A stretch of DNA of 64,000 nucleotides from positions 496,001-560,000 of the forward strand of contig JAEBUN010000002.1 in NCBI GenBank assembly GCA_023014365.1, in the 5' to 3' direction. Positions within the stretch are counted from its first letter, which is position 1. Each line of letters opens with the position of its first letter. Positions 1 to 11,901 of the stretch are shown one piece after another. This DNA is from Lepiota brunneoincarnata. Lineage: Eukaryota > Basidiomycota > Agaricomycetes > Agaricales > Agaricaceae. The translations under genes were made by a program, and so were the position numbers. Under the pieces are notes generated by a model. It saw nothing but the letters and a program-made list of their open reading frames with translations. It searched no databases and was not told where the DNA came from.

Positions 1-222
1 CATCCTTGGCGGTCTCTTTTCGACCTCACCTTGCAAGCTGTATCATCCATTCATTTTCTCGAGAGGGGCTGACCTTGCACCAGGCCGTTACGCGTTTAGC
101 TTTAAAAGACGACTCCTCTCCATACGCTTTCTGACCCCAGCCTCCTCTCGCATCTCTCTGCTCGCTCTCCAAGCTTGTCCTCACCCTTCCTACCAACAAC
201 TATCAGCCGTATCATCGCAAGC

Positions 223-1112
223 ATGGCCCCTTCGCCAGTTGTCCTTTTCCAGTATGGTGACAACATGTTTGGCCATAGATGGTTGGACAGCAGCGGTCAC
301 CTTGCTTTCTCAGTGTAAGTACGTCCTCCTGTCGTGATCATGTCTGGCTGTATTTAGTGACCCACCCGACCCGTTGCCATACAGAAGCGAGGTATGTGTG
401 AATAATCCTCTCCCATCTGCCAGCTCATGTGCTAACACCTTCCACCCTTGATCTCTCCCCCCACTCCCACACCCCTCCTCCCCCACTCCCCCTTAGGCGA
501 ACCGCGAACCCAACCTCATCTTGAAGCTGCACCGAGAGAATGCTTGGGCTGCACTTCATCCGACCATAATGGGGCCAGAGAAATCTTGGTTCTACCTTGG
601 TCCTGACAATTCACCCGGCCGCATCCTCTACGGGAACAATCAAGAGCATATCGGAATGGCGAATTTCCGCAGGCAAAAGCGAGAGGGAGGGACGTAAGTC
701 GATGCTTCTTCCCGACTCCTTCCCTCCCCCCTTCCCCCTTCCCCCCCCCTCCGCCGCCCTACCTATGTACACTGTTACTCATGCATGATCTGATAAACCC
801 TCCCTCTACAGCTCGCGCTACTTTACTGCCCAGTCGGGCAGGGATTATAAATGGAAGATATCACCGTCCAAGATGGAGGTACGTCTTTCTCGCCCTCCCT
901 AGCCATCGACCCAACGACAAAAACACCAATAATCCCCCTTCCCTATACAGTGCTTCGACGGCTGGACTTCCATTGCTGTTTATGAAATCAGCCACCCAGA
1001 TGACGAATTTCACGGTAAACTCACTCTCAAGGCAGCAGCCCTTCCATTTGTTACCGAGATCATGACAAGCCTGGTCTTGAACCGCATGGCGGCGGACCTC
1101 GGCTGGGAATGA
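223..1112 (+). CDS. DUF6593-like conserved fungal protein
   Basis: Five exons by eye: 223-314, about 360-393, 499-693, 812-878 and 951-1112, each bounded by GT-AG and frame-consistent. The product is about 180 aa. It starts MAPSPVVLFQYGDN, then has the D-x-x-G (LDSSG) element, a central strand-rich region around RRQKREGG, a Y-K-W-K motif, and an end in MAADLGWE. This layout resembles the basidiomycete DUF6593 family, whose function is unknown. No signal peptide or membrane segment is visible. The stop is followed by a T-rich 3' region shared with the convergent TTC27 gene. Splicing is well supported; the family call is from memory of the motif pattern. Confidence 0.65.
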
Positions 1113-1633
1113 GAGGGGGTTGGTGGGGGTTGAAGGGGTGAAGTTACTACTACTCGTTTTTTGTTTTTTTTTTTTTAATGAAGTTGCTATCGCTTGCCGT
1201 CTATTACGATGTTTCAGACTCGTCGACTTATCTCTCTGCTTATCCATAGTTCTCCCCTACCCTGTCTCTTTTGAAACTTCTTGTCTCTTTAAACCTGCTT
1301 CTTCTTTGTAACTATAACCCTTGCCGTCACACGTATGCCCCACTCAGGATACATCTACGCTCTGAAAGTCCGCCAATCATCGCTTTCCTAATGGCCGCCA
1401 CAATCTCAAACCTAATCGATTTCCCTTTTTCTCATACCAATATGCAACTCTTAATACCCTTTCAACCATTATCACCGCGGTAGCCGGCCAGGCTGCCATC
1501 ATATTTCTCACCACAGACTTCACCTGCCGACACAAACACATCATTGATCACTACTCTACATGGTGCCCCCATTTCCAACAAAGCTTCCTGGCCATTCATC
1601 AAAGGTCGAGAACCCACTCTGTAGAAACCGCTC

Positions 1634-4467
1634 CTAGTTCTCTTCTTCTTCCTCCTTACGCAACTCCTCCCGTAGATCATCGAGTCGCTTCCATTCAGGT
1701 TCATCCTCGAAATCTTTAGTGCGGCCGACGAATGTCCGCACAATACTACGAGCTTGCAATCTCCACTTGTACCCCTCCTCCACACGAGGTCCGAAATTTC
1801 TCAACAAATCCACAATCTCCTCTACCTCCCTCACCGCCTCCCGCCATCGCTCCACGTCGGTCTCGCCCCTTTTCATACTCCCCGCGACTCCTTCACGATA
1901 CGCGTCCAAATACGCCTTGAGCGCCTCTTCCCATTTGTTCTGCCATGTTAGCAAACGCGCGTAAGCGCGGAAGACTCGCGGTGACGAAACGCGGACAAGA
2001 AGTGTGCGCTCGAATAGGTTGTTGACATTCTTGAAAAGCCAGCGACCTTCGTTAGGGTTGGGTGGTATGTCTGAATTTGCGTCACCCTCCATGTTTGTTG
2101 ATGTACTCGTGACGGCATTCACAAGCCTATCCAGAACATCCTCATCGACACTTTCGGCACCCTGCTTTCCTGAAGTCTCTTCCACCACTCTGCCGAGTGC
2201 GCGGCAAGCCTCGTTCAACTCTCCAACGTCCATTGATACAATCATATAGTTGTACCACATGCGCCAATTATCATAGCTGTATCGTAACCCCTGCTTGAGT
2301 GCTCGGAACTGCCAGCATCTTATTGGAGAACGACGCGGTCTTGGCAGCTTTCACCCCCATGTGTCATGGAACCATCATCCTGCAATTCATAGTAGGATGT
2401 GGGAGAGAGAGAAAGAGCGAGAGAAAGAGAAGTCAGTTGACCCCAGTTCCCCGTTGATGGAATCAGGAGCTCACCTCCCTGACACTTTCGTTCACCCCCA
2501 TTCTGGCCCCGATCAGCCCCCAACCGAAGGTACATGCTCGCAAGGTTACTCCAGCTCTCTCCATCATCCTCGTCAATTGCCACGCAACGGCTAAACGCTT
2601 CCCTTGCCCCCTCCCAGTCTTCTGTTCGCATACATGCGCACCCCAAAACAAACCACGAGCGTGCCAACAAAGGGTTAATCTTAACGGCTCGCCTCAGACA
2701 TGTGATAGCCTCGTGATATTCACCCCGCGCAAAGTAGTACCCTCCCAGTGAGCGCATGGCTCGGCCCGATGTCTCTTTCGAGATGGCCCACGCACGCTCG
2801 TAATGCTCGACCGCCTTCTCTGTTTCGAGATCGCCGAGAAGGCACCAGAGTTTCGCTTCCCGAGCAGCATCCTGGATCTCCCTCCTAGCCTCGGATGTCG
2901 TCCTCCCACGCGAGAGGATCATATCGGCTTCTGACTTGCGCCCTTCAAGGAGATCGCGTACGATAGCGATCCCTTTGTCCGGTCTTTCCGTCGATCCCCA
3001 ACATTTGACGACTTCTTCCCACATCTCCAGGCGCTCAAAGAGCTCAAGGGCTGATTTGACTACACCCAAGGCGGCGAACCTAAGCGCGAGTTCTTTTTCA
3101 AGCTCCCATTTGCTCGGAAGAGAGATAGAATGGAAATACAGCAACCGTTCTGATAGTGTGGAGTCTGAGGTGGGCATTTGATCGATCAAAGCCTGGAGCT
3201 GAAGGGTAGACCGTTCAACGGTGCGTGTACGTGAGGATTCCAGACGAGATCTGAGTAACAGGGCCATGGTGTGTACCAACCAATTGCGTGGATGGGAAAT
3301 GACACGAGCTACGTAAGGCGACATCTGTTCGTTCGTGAGGCCGTGTGAGGGTGAGGTATTTTTAACGTTGAGGCACAAGGATAGAAAGATACATTGGTCA
3401 ATGGGGTGAAGTGGTGACTGATTTTGGGGATTGATGTGGGTGAGGCGAGAACTGGCCGAGGCTGGATGAGAAGATGTGAATTCTGTCTGTTCGAGGAGGG
3501 TGTCATCGTTCAGAGGAAGCGTTTCTGGAAGCGTTGATGATGTGAGTTGTGGTCCCTCAGTTACGGTTGTGGATCCGCCGTTTTGGGTAGGAGTATCAGA
3601 GGGGTGGACATGAGCGTCTATATCATCTCCCAACCTACTCTCTGCCAGTAAAACCAGCTGGCTGAGATCCGTCTGTTGGAATTTGGTCCGTTTTCCCAGC
3701 GCTCCAGTTAATTCATATTCCAAGCCAGTGGCATGTGCTGCTTTGACAAAGTATTCCGCCGCTGACCTGTCCTGAGAATAAACGTGGTCCAGCCGCCCGC
3801 GCTCCAGATATAATCTACCTAATAAGTCAGGCTCGGAGGCAACAATGGACTCCAAGGGTTCCAGGGAAGTCAATAGGAAATCTGAAACCGGGACGGGTTC
3901 GTCCAAAACTTGCTGATGAATGAGGGTGGCCCGCAAACGCCACCAATGCACAGTTTGGAGGTATTCGTACGGGAGAGCCAAAAGGAGTTGTGCCAGTCTC
4001 AGGAAAACAGGCACGGCGGCGAGATGGTATGCAGGTTCCCCCCCTTGAGCCAGCTCAATAATCGCCTTGGTATTTATGAAATTGTCGGTCAACGATGATG
4101 CAGGGTCTACAGCGCTGTTCACGATTATCTCGAGCGGTTGAAAATTCAGGTCCGGTCCGGTCCAGTTTACTTGTACAAAAGCATGGAGGAGCGCAATAGC
4201 GAGGGAAAGTCGCAAGAGTTCCTCCTCAGCCGGATCACCGCCCGAATGTGTGGAAAAGCTGAAGATTTCGCCCAAGGGCCGATCAGGATCATTGTGTTGG
4301 ACACGAATCAGCTGGCGTGCCTCAGGTGAAGCAAATACGTCGCGAAACTCGCCGTCAATGACTTTCTTCGCAATCTTCACAGTGGGAGAGTCGGAAGTGG
4401 GGTGTATGTTGTCCCAGACGCCTCGAAGGAAGGACTTCTCTATCTGCAGTAATACAGCCCTGTCCAT
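1634..4467 (-). CDS. TTC27: TTC27/Emw1-type tetratricopeptide-repeat protein
   Basis: Exon 1 (2475-4467) encodes about 665 aa from MDRAVLLQIEKSFLRGVW. Exon 2 (1634-2347) encodes the C-terminal part. TPR units are clear near the end of exon 1, for example GYYFARGEYHEAITCLRRA followed by NPLLARSWFVLGCAC and a unit ending in WSNLASMYLRLG. Exon 2 has ALKQGLRYSYDNWRMW and a long helical tail ending in a Glu-rich stretch. Order and spacing match TTC27 (yeast Emw1), an essential helical-repeat protein linked to cell-wall integrity. One anomaly: after N-K-M-L-A in exon 2 an extra G (position 2309) shifts the frame just before F-R-A-L-K-Q, so the frame is broken as read. Either the assembly has an inserted base or this allele is damaged. 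Confidence 0.85.
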
Positions 4468-5658
4468 GGTGGGATTGAAGAAGGAATATTTTTCTGTGAA
4501 ACGTCCATGTAATCAATCGATCATCTGATCTTATCTCTTTCCATTTGCGGAATCGCTAATCAGCAATGCACCCAGCAACATCCCCAAGTCTATTTCACGT
4601 TTCCTTCACCTCGCAGTAAACGTGTCTCTGGGTATTCCATTTCCCAGTACAGCGTGAGGCTGCTTCCTTGATGTTCCTGTTGGATCCCGGCAATCAACCC
4701 TGGAAGCGAAAGACCCAACTGCTTTAAACCTTACCTCCACGACCTCCACGACCACCATCACTGCGTATTCCCAACTGCGCACATATCTGCTTCGATTTTG
4801 GGGGGATCTCGCAATTTTTGGTGCCCACGCGACTGCCAGCACCCAACGGCGTAGCAGCCAAAATCTCCGACGAGATCGATACCGCACCAAAGTAGCGCTC
4901 CAGAGGAAATCGACTATCTAGTGCCCAGCCGGATGGGTCCGGTGGGCTTGGTCCATGTACTTGTTCGGGGACTCAACATTGGTCAATACACACACTACCT
5001 CGCGCGTTATTATTATTTTATCTTTTGGGATGCATGATTCCAGAATGTTGAAGGCCCCGAAAGGCATATCATCTCCCTTGATACGAGGTTAGGCCATACA
5101 GAATACACTGGAATGTGTACCATTGGGGTTAAATACATCTGCTCATCCGTTACGCACTCTGGTCAATCCGAACAACCCGTCTAGGCGACCCGCACCATCA
5201 TATTTAGTTAGCCTTAGGGTTGCTCACTCATGCGGTGCAGAAGGAACTCTATAAAGAATTTCCGGATCTTCGTACAGACTGTTCTGTCATCCTCGACATT
5301 TACAAAAGCACTTCCATTCAGTGCTCATTTCCATTTCTTCCTCAGACTGTTCAGTATGTACTATGTACTTGCTAACAAGTACATCTAGGGTGACATCATT
5401 ACCTACGAACGCTCTGTTCCCATAGGTGTCCAAAGGTAATAGTCTAAGCCGAGTATAGAATTATGCAAGAAGCCAATTTAGCGAGCAAGTTTCTCTAGCC
5501 TCTGCTTCTAGGCCGAACTACAGTTGTTGTGGACTGCTAGACTGTCAGGTATCCGGATTACATCAGCACCGGATGCCCACGACGGACTTTCCCTGTTGCT
5601 CGCTTTAGAGTCGCGTACATGTCCAGTGTCCAAGCCCCTCCCTATTACATAGCCGGCC
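4468..5658. other. Intergenic region, no supported gene
   Basis: About 1.2 kb between the divergent starts of the TPR protein and the gene at 5659. A 94-codon open frame on the minus strand (4606-4890) has an odd Arg/Trp/Val-rich composition and no introns or recognisable motif, so I treat it as chance. The stretch probably holds both promoters; no clear TATA element stands out. Confidence 0.5.
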
Positions 5659-6653
5659 ATGAACGACGACCTCCGGCGCAGTTCGGTTTATGATCTAACA
5701 AGCCTACGTCTTCACCCTGATGGCCTCCGGGTTCACCAAAGGGAAAAGAAATTGGGTGATTATAATTACAAAACCACCATTCAGGATTCGCAGCGGCGAT
5801 GGATTGCCGATGATGCGGGTGGTTCATATGAAGTACCGGTGAGGCATCCGAAGCGGCTGCTGCTGTCACCGTCTGAGGGCAGGGATGTGGAATTAGAGGA
5901 AGTGGAGGAGGGTGAAAGCGAGGAAGAAGAGAAGAGCGCCTCTGGAAACGGAAAGAGGAAACAAAAGCGCAAAAACTCTCGCCCTAACAAGAAGAGGAAG
6001 TTTACGAAAGATGAAAGCTATCTATCTACGCCTCTGCGCCATGGATCTCTAGAGACGCTGTCCCAAGTGAAACCACAACCTTGATTCGTTAAACGCATTG
6101 CTGAGCTTACCCCCCAGGATTTGCTGAAAAATATTCATCAATTCGCAGCCAAGTACTATGACGAACAGGGGTTGCTATTAGACGCTTCGAGGGGTCACCG
6201 TCGGGCCAAGAAAATACGGAAACTTAGACTCTTACCCGGATCTGCCTCAGAGAATCCCCGTAGTAGTCAAGATCCGCCTGAAGAAGGTAGAAGTGCAAGC
6301 GACAGCGAACAGGTCCCTGAGGAGAATAATGGACAGCGAAAAAGGGTTACTCGGGACATGTACAGAGTGCTCGATGGGAGCGTCCTTCTGGCAGTGGGTA
6401 TGTCATGCCTTTGTTCTGGTGTTTTGGCTTGTCATGGATTTCCGTTGCAGGAGTGCTCACCCAAGAATTGGTGAAAAAATTGATAGGGGCAAAAAGGCCA
6501 AGAAAAACGACGAGAGCGCTCCCATCTGATGAAGAGGATCCGGTAGAAGATTATGAGGGCGAGGAGGATGTGAAGCCTTCATCATTGAGGCACAAAGGGA
6601 GGAAGGAGGTAGACGAAGAGGAGGACTACGAAAGCGAGGATGAGGGACCGTAG
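5659..6653 (+). CDS. Unrecognised charged, probably nuclear protein
   Basis: Three exons are inferred: 5659-6066, 6118-6397 and 6451-6653. The first intron (6067-6117, GTGAAA to CCCCAG, 51 nt) removes an in-frame TGA at 6082 and keeps phase 0. The second (6398-6450) is a canonical GTATGT-CAG intron in phase 1. The product is about 300 aa. An N-terminal segment MNDDLRRSSVYDLTSLRLHP is followed by an acidic run, a Lys/Arg-rich run resembling a nuclear localisation signal (NSRPNKKRKF), a helical core (DLLKNIHQFAAKYYDEQG, then RVLDGSVLLAVGVLTQELV), and an acidic C-terminal tail. The core reads like a conserved domain but I cannot name it; an RNA polymerase I-type factor is only a guess. Confidence 0.6.
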
Positions 6654-6692
6654 AATTATATTAAGACAAGTGATAGTGGGAAACATAAAATA

Positions 6693-7394
6693 TTATGCAG
6701 TTGACGAACCAGCTGCCTCTGCTGCTGCACGATACTTCTCCCTCCAGTTCTCCTTCAGTGTCTCTGACGTGGTTATCTTATGAGGATCAAAGTCTGGCGG
6801 GAGCGTTCCATCCTCCCAACTTCTCAGTACATTGGCTCCAACCTTGCCCACATGGGGACCTGGAAAAATCTTGAGTCGCTCCAGGCGTCGGTCTCGCAGC
6901 TTATTCTTGGGCAACATGCCAGACACGGCTTGGCGAATGATCTAGGGCGGGAGTCAGGTGGAGACCGACAAACAGAAAGGCTTGGTTTCGCACATGGTCG
7001 GGATTTCTCTTCATCATCTCTGTGTATGGTGTCTCCTTTAAACCGCCGGGGTACATCGAGTGTTTCCGGAACAAAAGCTGCTCATCCTTCCGTCCGCTGA
7101 CTTTGACCTTCGTCGAGTTTGTAACAATGACATAGTCTCCACAGTCAACTATAACAGGATTTGAGGAGCTATTTTGCGCGTGGAGACGTAGTACACGCAC
7201 CACTAGGATCATAGATTGGCTTGTGCTTGCCCATTAGCACCAGTGCGATGCGCTCTGCGAGTTTACCTAGAATGCGATCCGAGGCATCAACGTGATGCCA
7301 TACTCGTGCATAAGCAAGAACAGTCTGCACATTTCGCGTCAAAATCTGGACATGATATTCTCATGAAACTCACATTGCCAATGGCTTGGGACAT
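6693..7394 (-). CDS. MRPL23: Mitochondrial large-subunit ribosomal protein uL13m
   Basis: Spliced by eye into at least four exons: MSQAIGN | [20 protein letters not shown] with [18 protein letters not shown] | [16 protein letters not shown] with [14 protein letters not shown] | [16 protein letters not shown] to the stop. The family signature is obvious: W-H-x-V-D-A-S-D at the start, the D-Y-V-I-V-x-N element, and the near-invariant G-M-L-P-K-N-x-L-R-x-R-R-L-x-R-L-K-I-F. The protein (about 180 aa) sits in the mitochondrial large ribosomal subunit. No cleavable presequence is evident, as is usual for this protein in fungi. The start at 7394 is followed after seven codons by a GTGAGT intron. Confidence 0.93.
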
Positions 7395-10300
7395 TATTTG
7401 TTGTCGAGGGGGTGTGACGGTCAACGGAACCGATATTTTCGTAGCCATCAATTTCCCACGAACCATAGCGACGCCTCATCCAGGTCTCTGTGCTAATTAG
7501 TGCAGTCTCCCCACAAACTTTGGGCCTGTGATCATCACCTTGACCTCGTATTCTCACCGCGACCATTCTCTCCTTCGATTCCCATCCATAAGCGATGTGT
7601 ATCCACTCAAAGGACCCCCCAGTACCGCAGACATATGGACCCGCTCCACTGGTGCTACTACAGATACTACTACTGCTCTCTTTTTCGGTTGGTCGACATA
7701 TTAGGCCGCCGACGACCCATCATAGAAACTCCAGGACCTTCTAAAAGCTCAGAGAAATGGCTCCCACGAGACAATAAGCAAATTCAATAGGGCAACCACG
7801 AAAACGTTTACCTATGTATCATACCTAACGTCAACACATCGAGCCCACACTTCTGGGCACCCTTGCTTCCAACAGTTTATGAACCTCTTTCATCCGTTTA
7901 TCGAATCACCACTACCCTGCTGCCATGCAGCTCTTCGTCATACTAGCCATAGCCACCACCACCATCAGACCTTCATCTGGGGCTCTTCACTTCTCGAATA
8001 ATCGATGGTGAGCGCCACAATGCTGTTGTTTTGGATGACGGCCTTCCGCAACCCGCGCATGGTCAGTTCCCCCTTCCCTGCATGACTCGGCTCTGGCGAA
8101 ATGCAAGGGCGATGACATAAACCCCACATTTTCCCAAAAGCTAATGCTTCGTGCACATCGTGGCTGGCAGGCTCCCCAATTCGACATGTGTCTGTGGCTT
8201 AGTGGCACGGCTTCTGTGATCCTTTCGCGTCAAGCCTCGCGTGTCCTTCTCAGCTCACTGGCGACTTGTTTGAACACCGGGTTTCAATGCAATGAGGGTA
8301 GGGGCTCTCATCAGTGGATAACAATTCTGTCCAATCATCTTCTTTCCCTGGATTTGAGTCGGAAATAAGACTCCAGGATGGGATGATTAACAGTTCACGA
8401 TGAGAGCCTGTTTTGCGTGATTTTACTTGTATGGGAGACATCATATCGTTCAGCGGTTTCAATAGCCCTCGCCCTTGGAACGTAACTGTCGGAGTTAATT
8501 CTCGGTCGAAATGTCTTGCTTGAATCTCCAGCGAGATGCGCGGCTCGCTAGCGGGTAGTGCAACTAATCGCCATCCTGGTGCACGATTCTGGCTTCGCTC
8601 TGTCATTCGTTCCGAGTCGGGAGAGGGAATTCTGATTCTCTCAGTGCCATCACTCAGCCACCAAGTTCACAGCCTGATCGACGGCATTCGACTTTGTTAG
8701 CCTACATGGACCTTCCAGAAACCATAGCAAGGGCAATCGATAACGAAGACACCAAGCCATATACACCCCCATGCGGACACTCCGACGTGAAACAAGGTCC
8801 AACGGGACTACGGTGCTTAATGCCCCTATCCCTGATACACGATATGATTGGAGAAGTATTATTCTGATGCCTCCGGTGGTCACAACGCCTGGTCTCCTGG
8901 TCTCCGTCAATTCAGTATCAGATTGATCACGCCTGATGCCTATCCATACACAAGATCCAACAGGGTACCACAAACCCCCCTGCTCTCATCATCACCGTAA
9001 CGTTGGACGCGTGCATGACGCGCCGCATCTACGATCCATCAGCAGCTCTACATACATATGTGGCAGTTCAGGCTCACACATCACGAGATTCCAGTGGTTC
9101 GTGTCTGCACATCACCCATCTGAGGCAAACCTCCGCAATGTACCACCATTTCCGGAGGCCCAGTGTTGGACCAACAATATGATCGACGCTCACGTACCCG
9201 CATCACCTTTTGCTTTTATTATTCCACTATCCCACTGATGATGCGTGCATAGCGGTATGCACCCATGCATTCCCTGGCCTTGCTCCGTAAATCTCATATC
9301 AGCACGCAGCCCTCGATGGAGGGTCAGGTACACCCTGCCAGATGCTATAACCGGCACCCAAAAACCGAGAGTTCATATGAGGTTGTAATTAGCAGATAAA
9401 GGAATGATAGGCGCCGAGGTCCCCGACGACCCCACGAAACTCGCCGATTCTCGTGCGAGTCTCTCGCGGTACTTTGTATTGAAACCCACGGTCGGTCGCC
9501 GTAGTTGACGCCTCGAGGTCCCAGGGGTGGTAGGCCCGGCTCCCGGTAGGTCGGCTATGGAAACGAATAGATGGGTAACACGAGATTGGATGGTTGTGCT
9601 GAAGGGGGAGAGAGGGGGGGGGTTCAGGTGGAGGTTTGAGTTGCCCTGGCAGGAGTGCCCCCCTTTTCTCTCACGGGCTAAATGTCAAGGGATTGAGTGA
9701 ACAAAGGGTAAATCTGTCCCATCAATCAATTTATTCGTCCCTGTCCAGGTTGCCTGTCAGACCACGAGAACCTATTCATTTTAAGTACTCGAGGGATGAC
9801 GGCTTCTGTTCACAAAAGATGAAAAAAGAGGTCCAGACCCAGGGGGGCGCGTTCATATTACGGTCTATGGACTCTAGGAACAGCCACCAGTTGTAGTGAA
9901 CGGGTAATTACTGCTGGAAAGAAAGAAAGAAAAAGGGAGAGCGGTGTCACAAATCCTGCCTCAGTCATTTCTGCTCCTGACCCGAATGAAGGACCCCCTC
10001 CTCTCTTCATCCCCCCCCCCTCTTACACTTTGGACACACGACCCCAACGAGTAGGGTCCAGCTATCCAATCATCCGGGGTGGCGACGGGAGTTGTAACAA
10101 TACTGTAAACCCACCTCAGCTTCTTCCCTTCCCCTCCCCCTCTGGGCAAATTCAATCGCCAAGTCCCCCCGCAAGATCTCTTTCCCTCGCTCTGTGTGAT
10201 AACCCGCGGCCATTGGAGTTGAAAGGAGCTACGGTCAAAGCGATGGGGCCTGTTAAAAACCCTCCACCGCCGGTAAAACAAGTGACGGCTTTTTTTTTTT

Positions 10301-11901
10301 TCAATCTCAGGGTTAACAGCTATGTAACAGCGTCCGAAACTTTTGCCATTGCCTCCGTTTTCCATCGGTTTTATTCTGAAGGGACCACTGGCCTGATGTG
10401 TGTCTATATATATGTGTGTAAGGGGGGGTGGTGGTGCTGGGGGTACTAGTTGTATTAGGGCACAGTATCTGGATCATCAGTCGTCAGTCAGTCAGCCAAA
10501 CGGTCGATCGATAGTAGGTTAGGCTTTAGGCAATCGGTGGATCTCGTGGTTTATCTCCCTCCCCTACTTAATGCCCAGTATGCGTGCGTGCGATTCTCTT
10601 AGCGCTTACCACTCAGATGGGGTGAGGTGAGCGGGTGAAGATGGGGTTAAGAGCAAAAGAGGGCCAAGGTTGTTTATGATACACGCACAGGGGTGTGTAG
10701 CAAGGTGCACTAAGTTGTTGCTACACTGAAACGTGTTGTTCTCTCTGTTCTGTTATGTGCGGAAAGTTTTGCGCAGCCCAGGGCAAGAAGGGGTGTTGTC
10801 CTTCTACACGTTAAATTGGGGTCACGGTGTCGGCGCGTTTTGGTGGACTTGTGAAGCTCCTAAGCGTGTTGCCAGCTTGGTGCCAATCGACCTAATTAAA
10901 CTCTCTACAACAGAGCACGGATAGTTGAACGGCCACAGCTCTCGTTTCTAATAAAACAAGAACGTGGCTATGAAACACGGCGAATTCAAATATCGCCAAG
11001 GGTATATCGCTTCCGCTATATGTATTTACGTCTTTGAGAAAGGATTTCAAGTAGTGAACCTCGGTATCTCCTTTTCTCTAGCGGAGAATAACAGTACTAG
11101 CGGTTATGTTCACGTCTAGCGCGCGATCCGGGTGCATAACAACGTAACAGCTTGCCCATTGCCATAGTAGAAAAGACTCCTATAAATTCGAAGCGGCTGC
11201 CGCGGCAGCATTGAAACAAATCTAGGAAACGATTAAACGGCCGAACAATATCCAAAAATCTGATGATTGGAAACCACCTGCGATCAATACATGGTCACAA
11301 TCGTCCATGAAAAAATAAAATAAAATAAAACCAGGGCCGTACACAAGCACGGCTGTACCAGCAGAGTACGGGTGCCCTCACCGCGATCCTCGGATGCGAG
11401 GGAGCCACCGTAAAAACAACCCCCACAATAAGGCGGAACCATTGCAAGCCTTGGACTTATTACTGTCCGTCTAATGTACATATATGCAGTTCAGTAGCAG
11501 AGCTCATAAGATGGTTTGCTATGAGACCATACTTGGATGGATCGTATATTCACAGTTTTGACAAGAAGGGCACAAAGCGAGAGAAATACTGAAAGGTCCC
11601 GAAGGAAACCTACAACGATCCGATGAATTAGATGCGCGACACTGGTTAATCGTGTTTTCGATACTACTGATAATCAGGATCAGAATACAGTCATAGTAGA
11701 CGATACCAGAGGACTGTACTGGAGTGATGTGTGTATGTCAAAAAAAAAAAAAAGCCACAACAAGCCGATAAAAACAGCATAGTAACGCTCTCGACTGCCA
11801 AATCGACGTCAAGAGCGAGCCTGACCTCAGAAAATCGTGCCGCCGCCTCCACCAAAAAAAAGACCCAAAACCATCCCCACCCCCACACCCGAACAACCCT
11901 C
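7395..11901. other. 4.5 kb region without a supportable gene
   Basis: All open frames here are short, overlap on both strands and lack recognisable motifs. A short frame at about 7925 (MQLFVILAIATTT) looks signal-peptide-like but ends after 28 codons without a convincing continuation. Simple-sequence tracts are scattered: a G run near 9611, pyrimidine runs near 10010-10150, a T run near 10290 and an A run near 11741. Long non-coding transcripts or decayed genes are possible but nothing can be supported. Confidence 0.45.

Noticed and set aside
4606..4890. 94-codon minus-strand frame
   Set aside because: Biased Arg/Trp/Val composition, no motif, sits in a promoter region.
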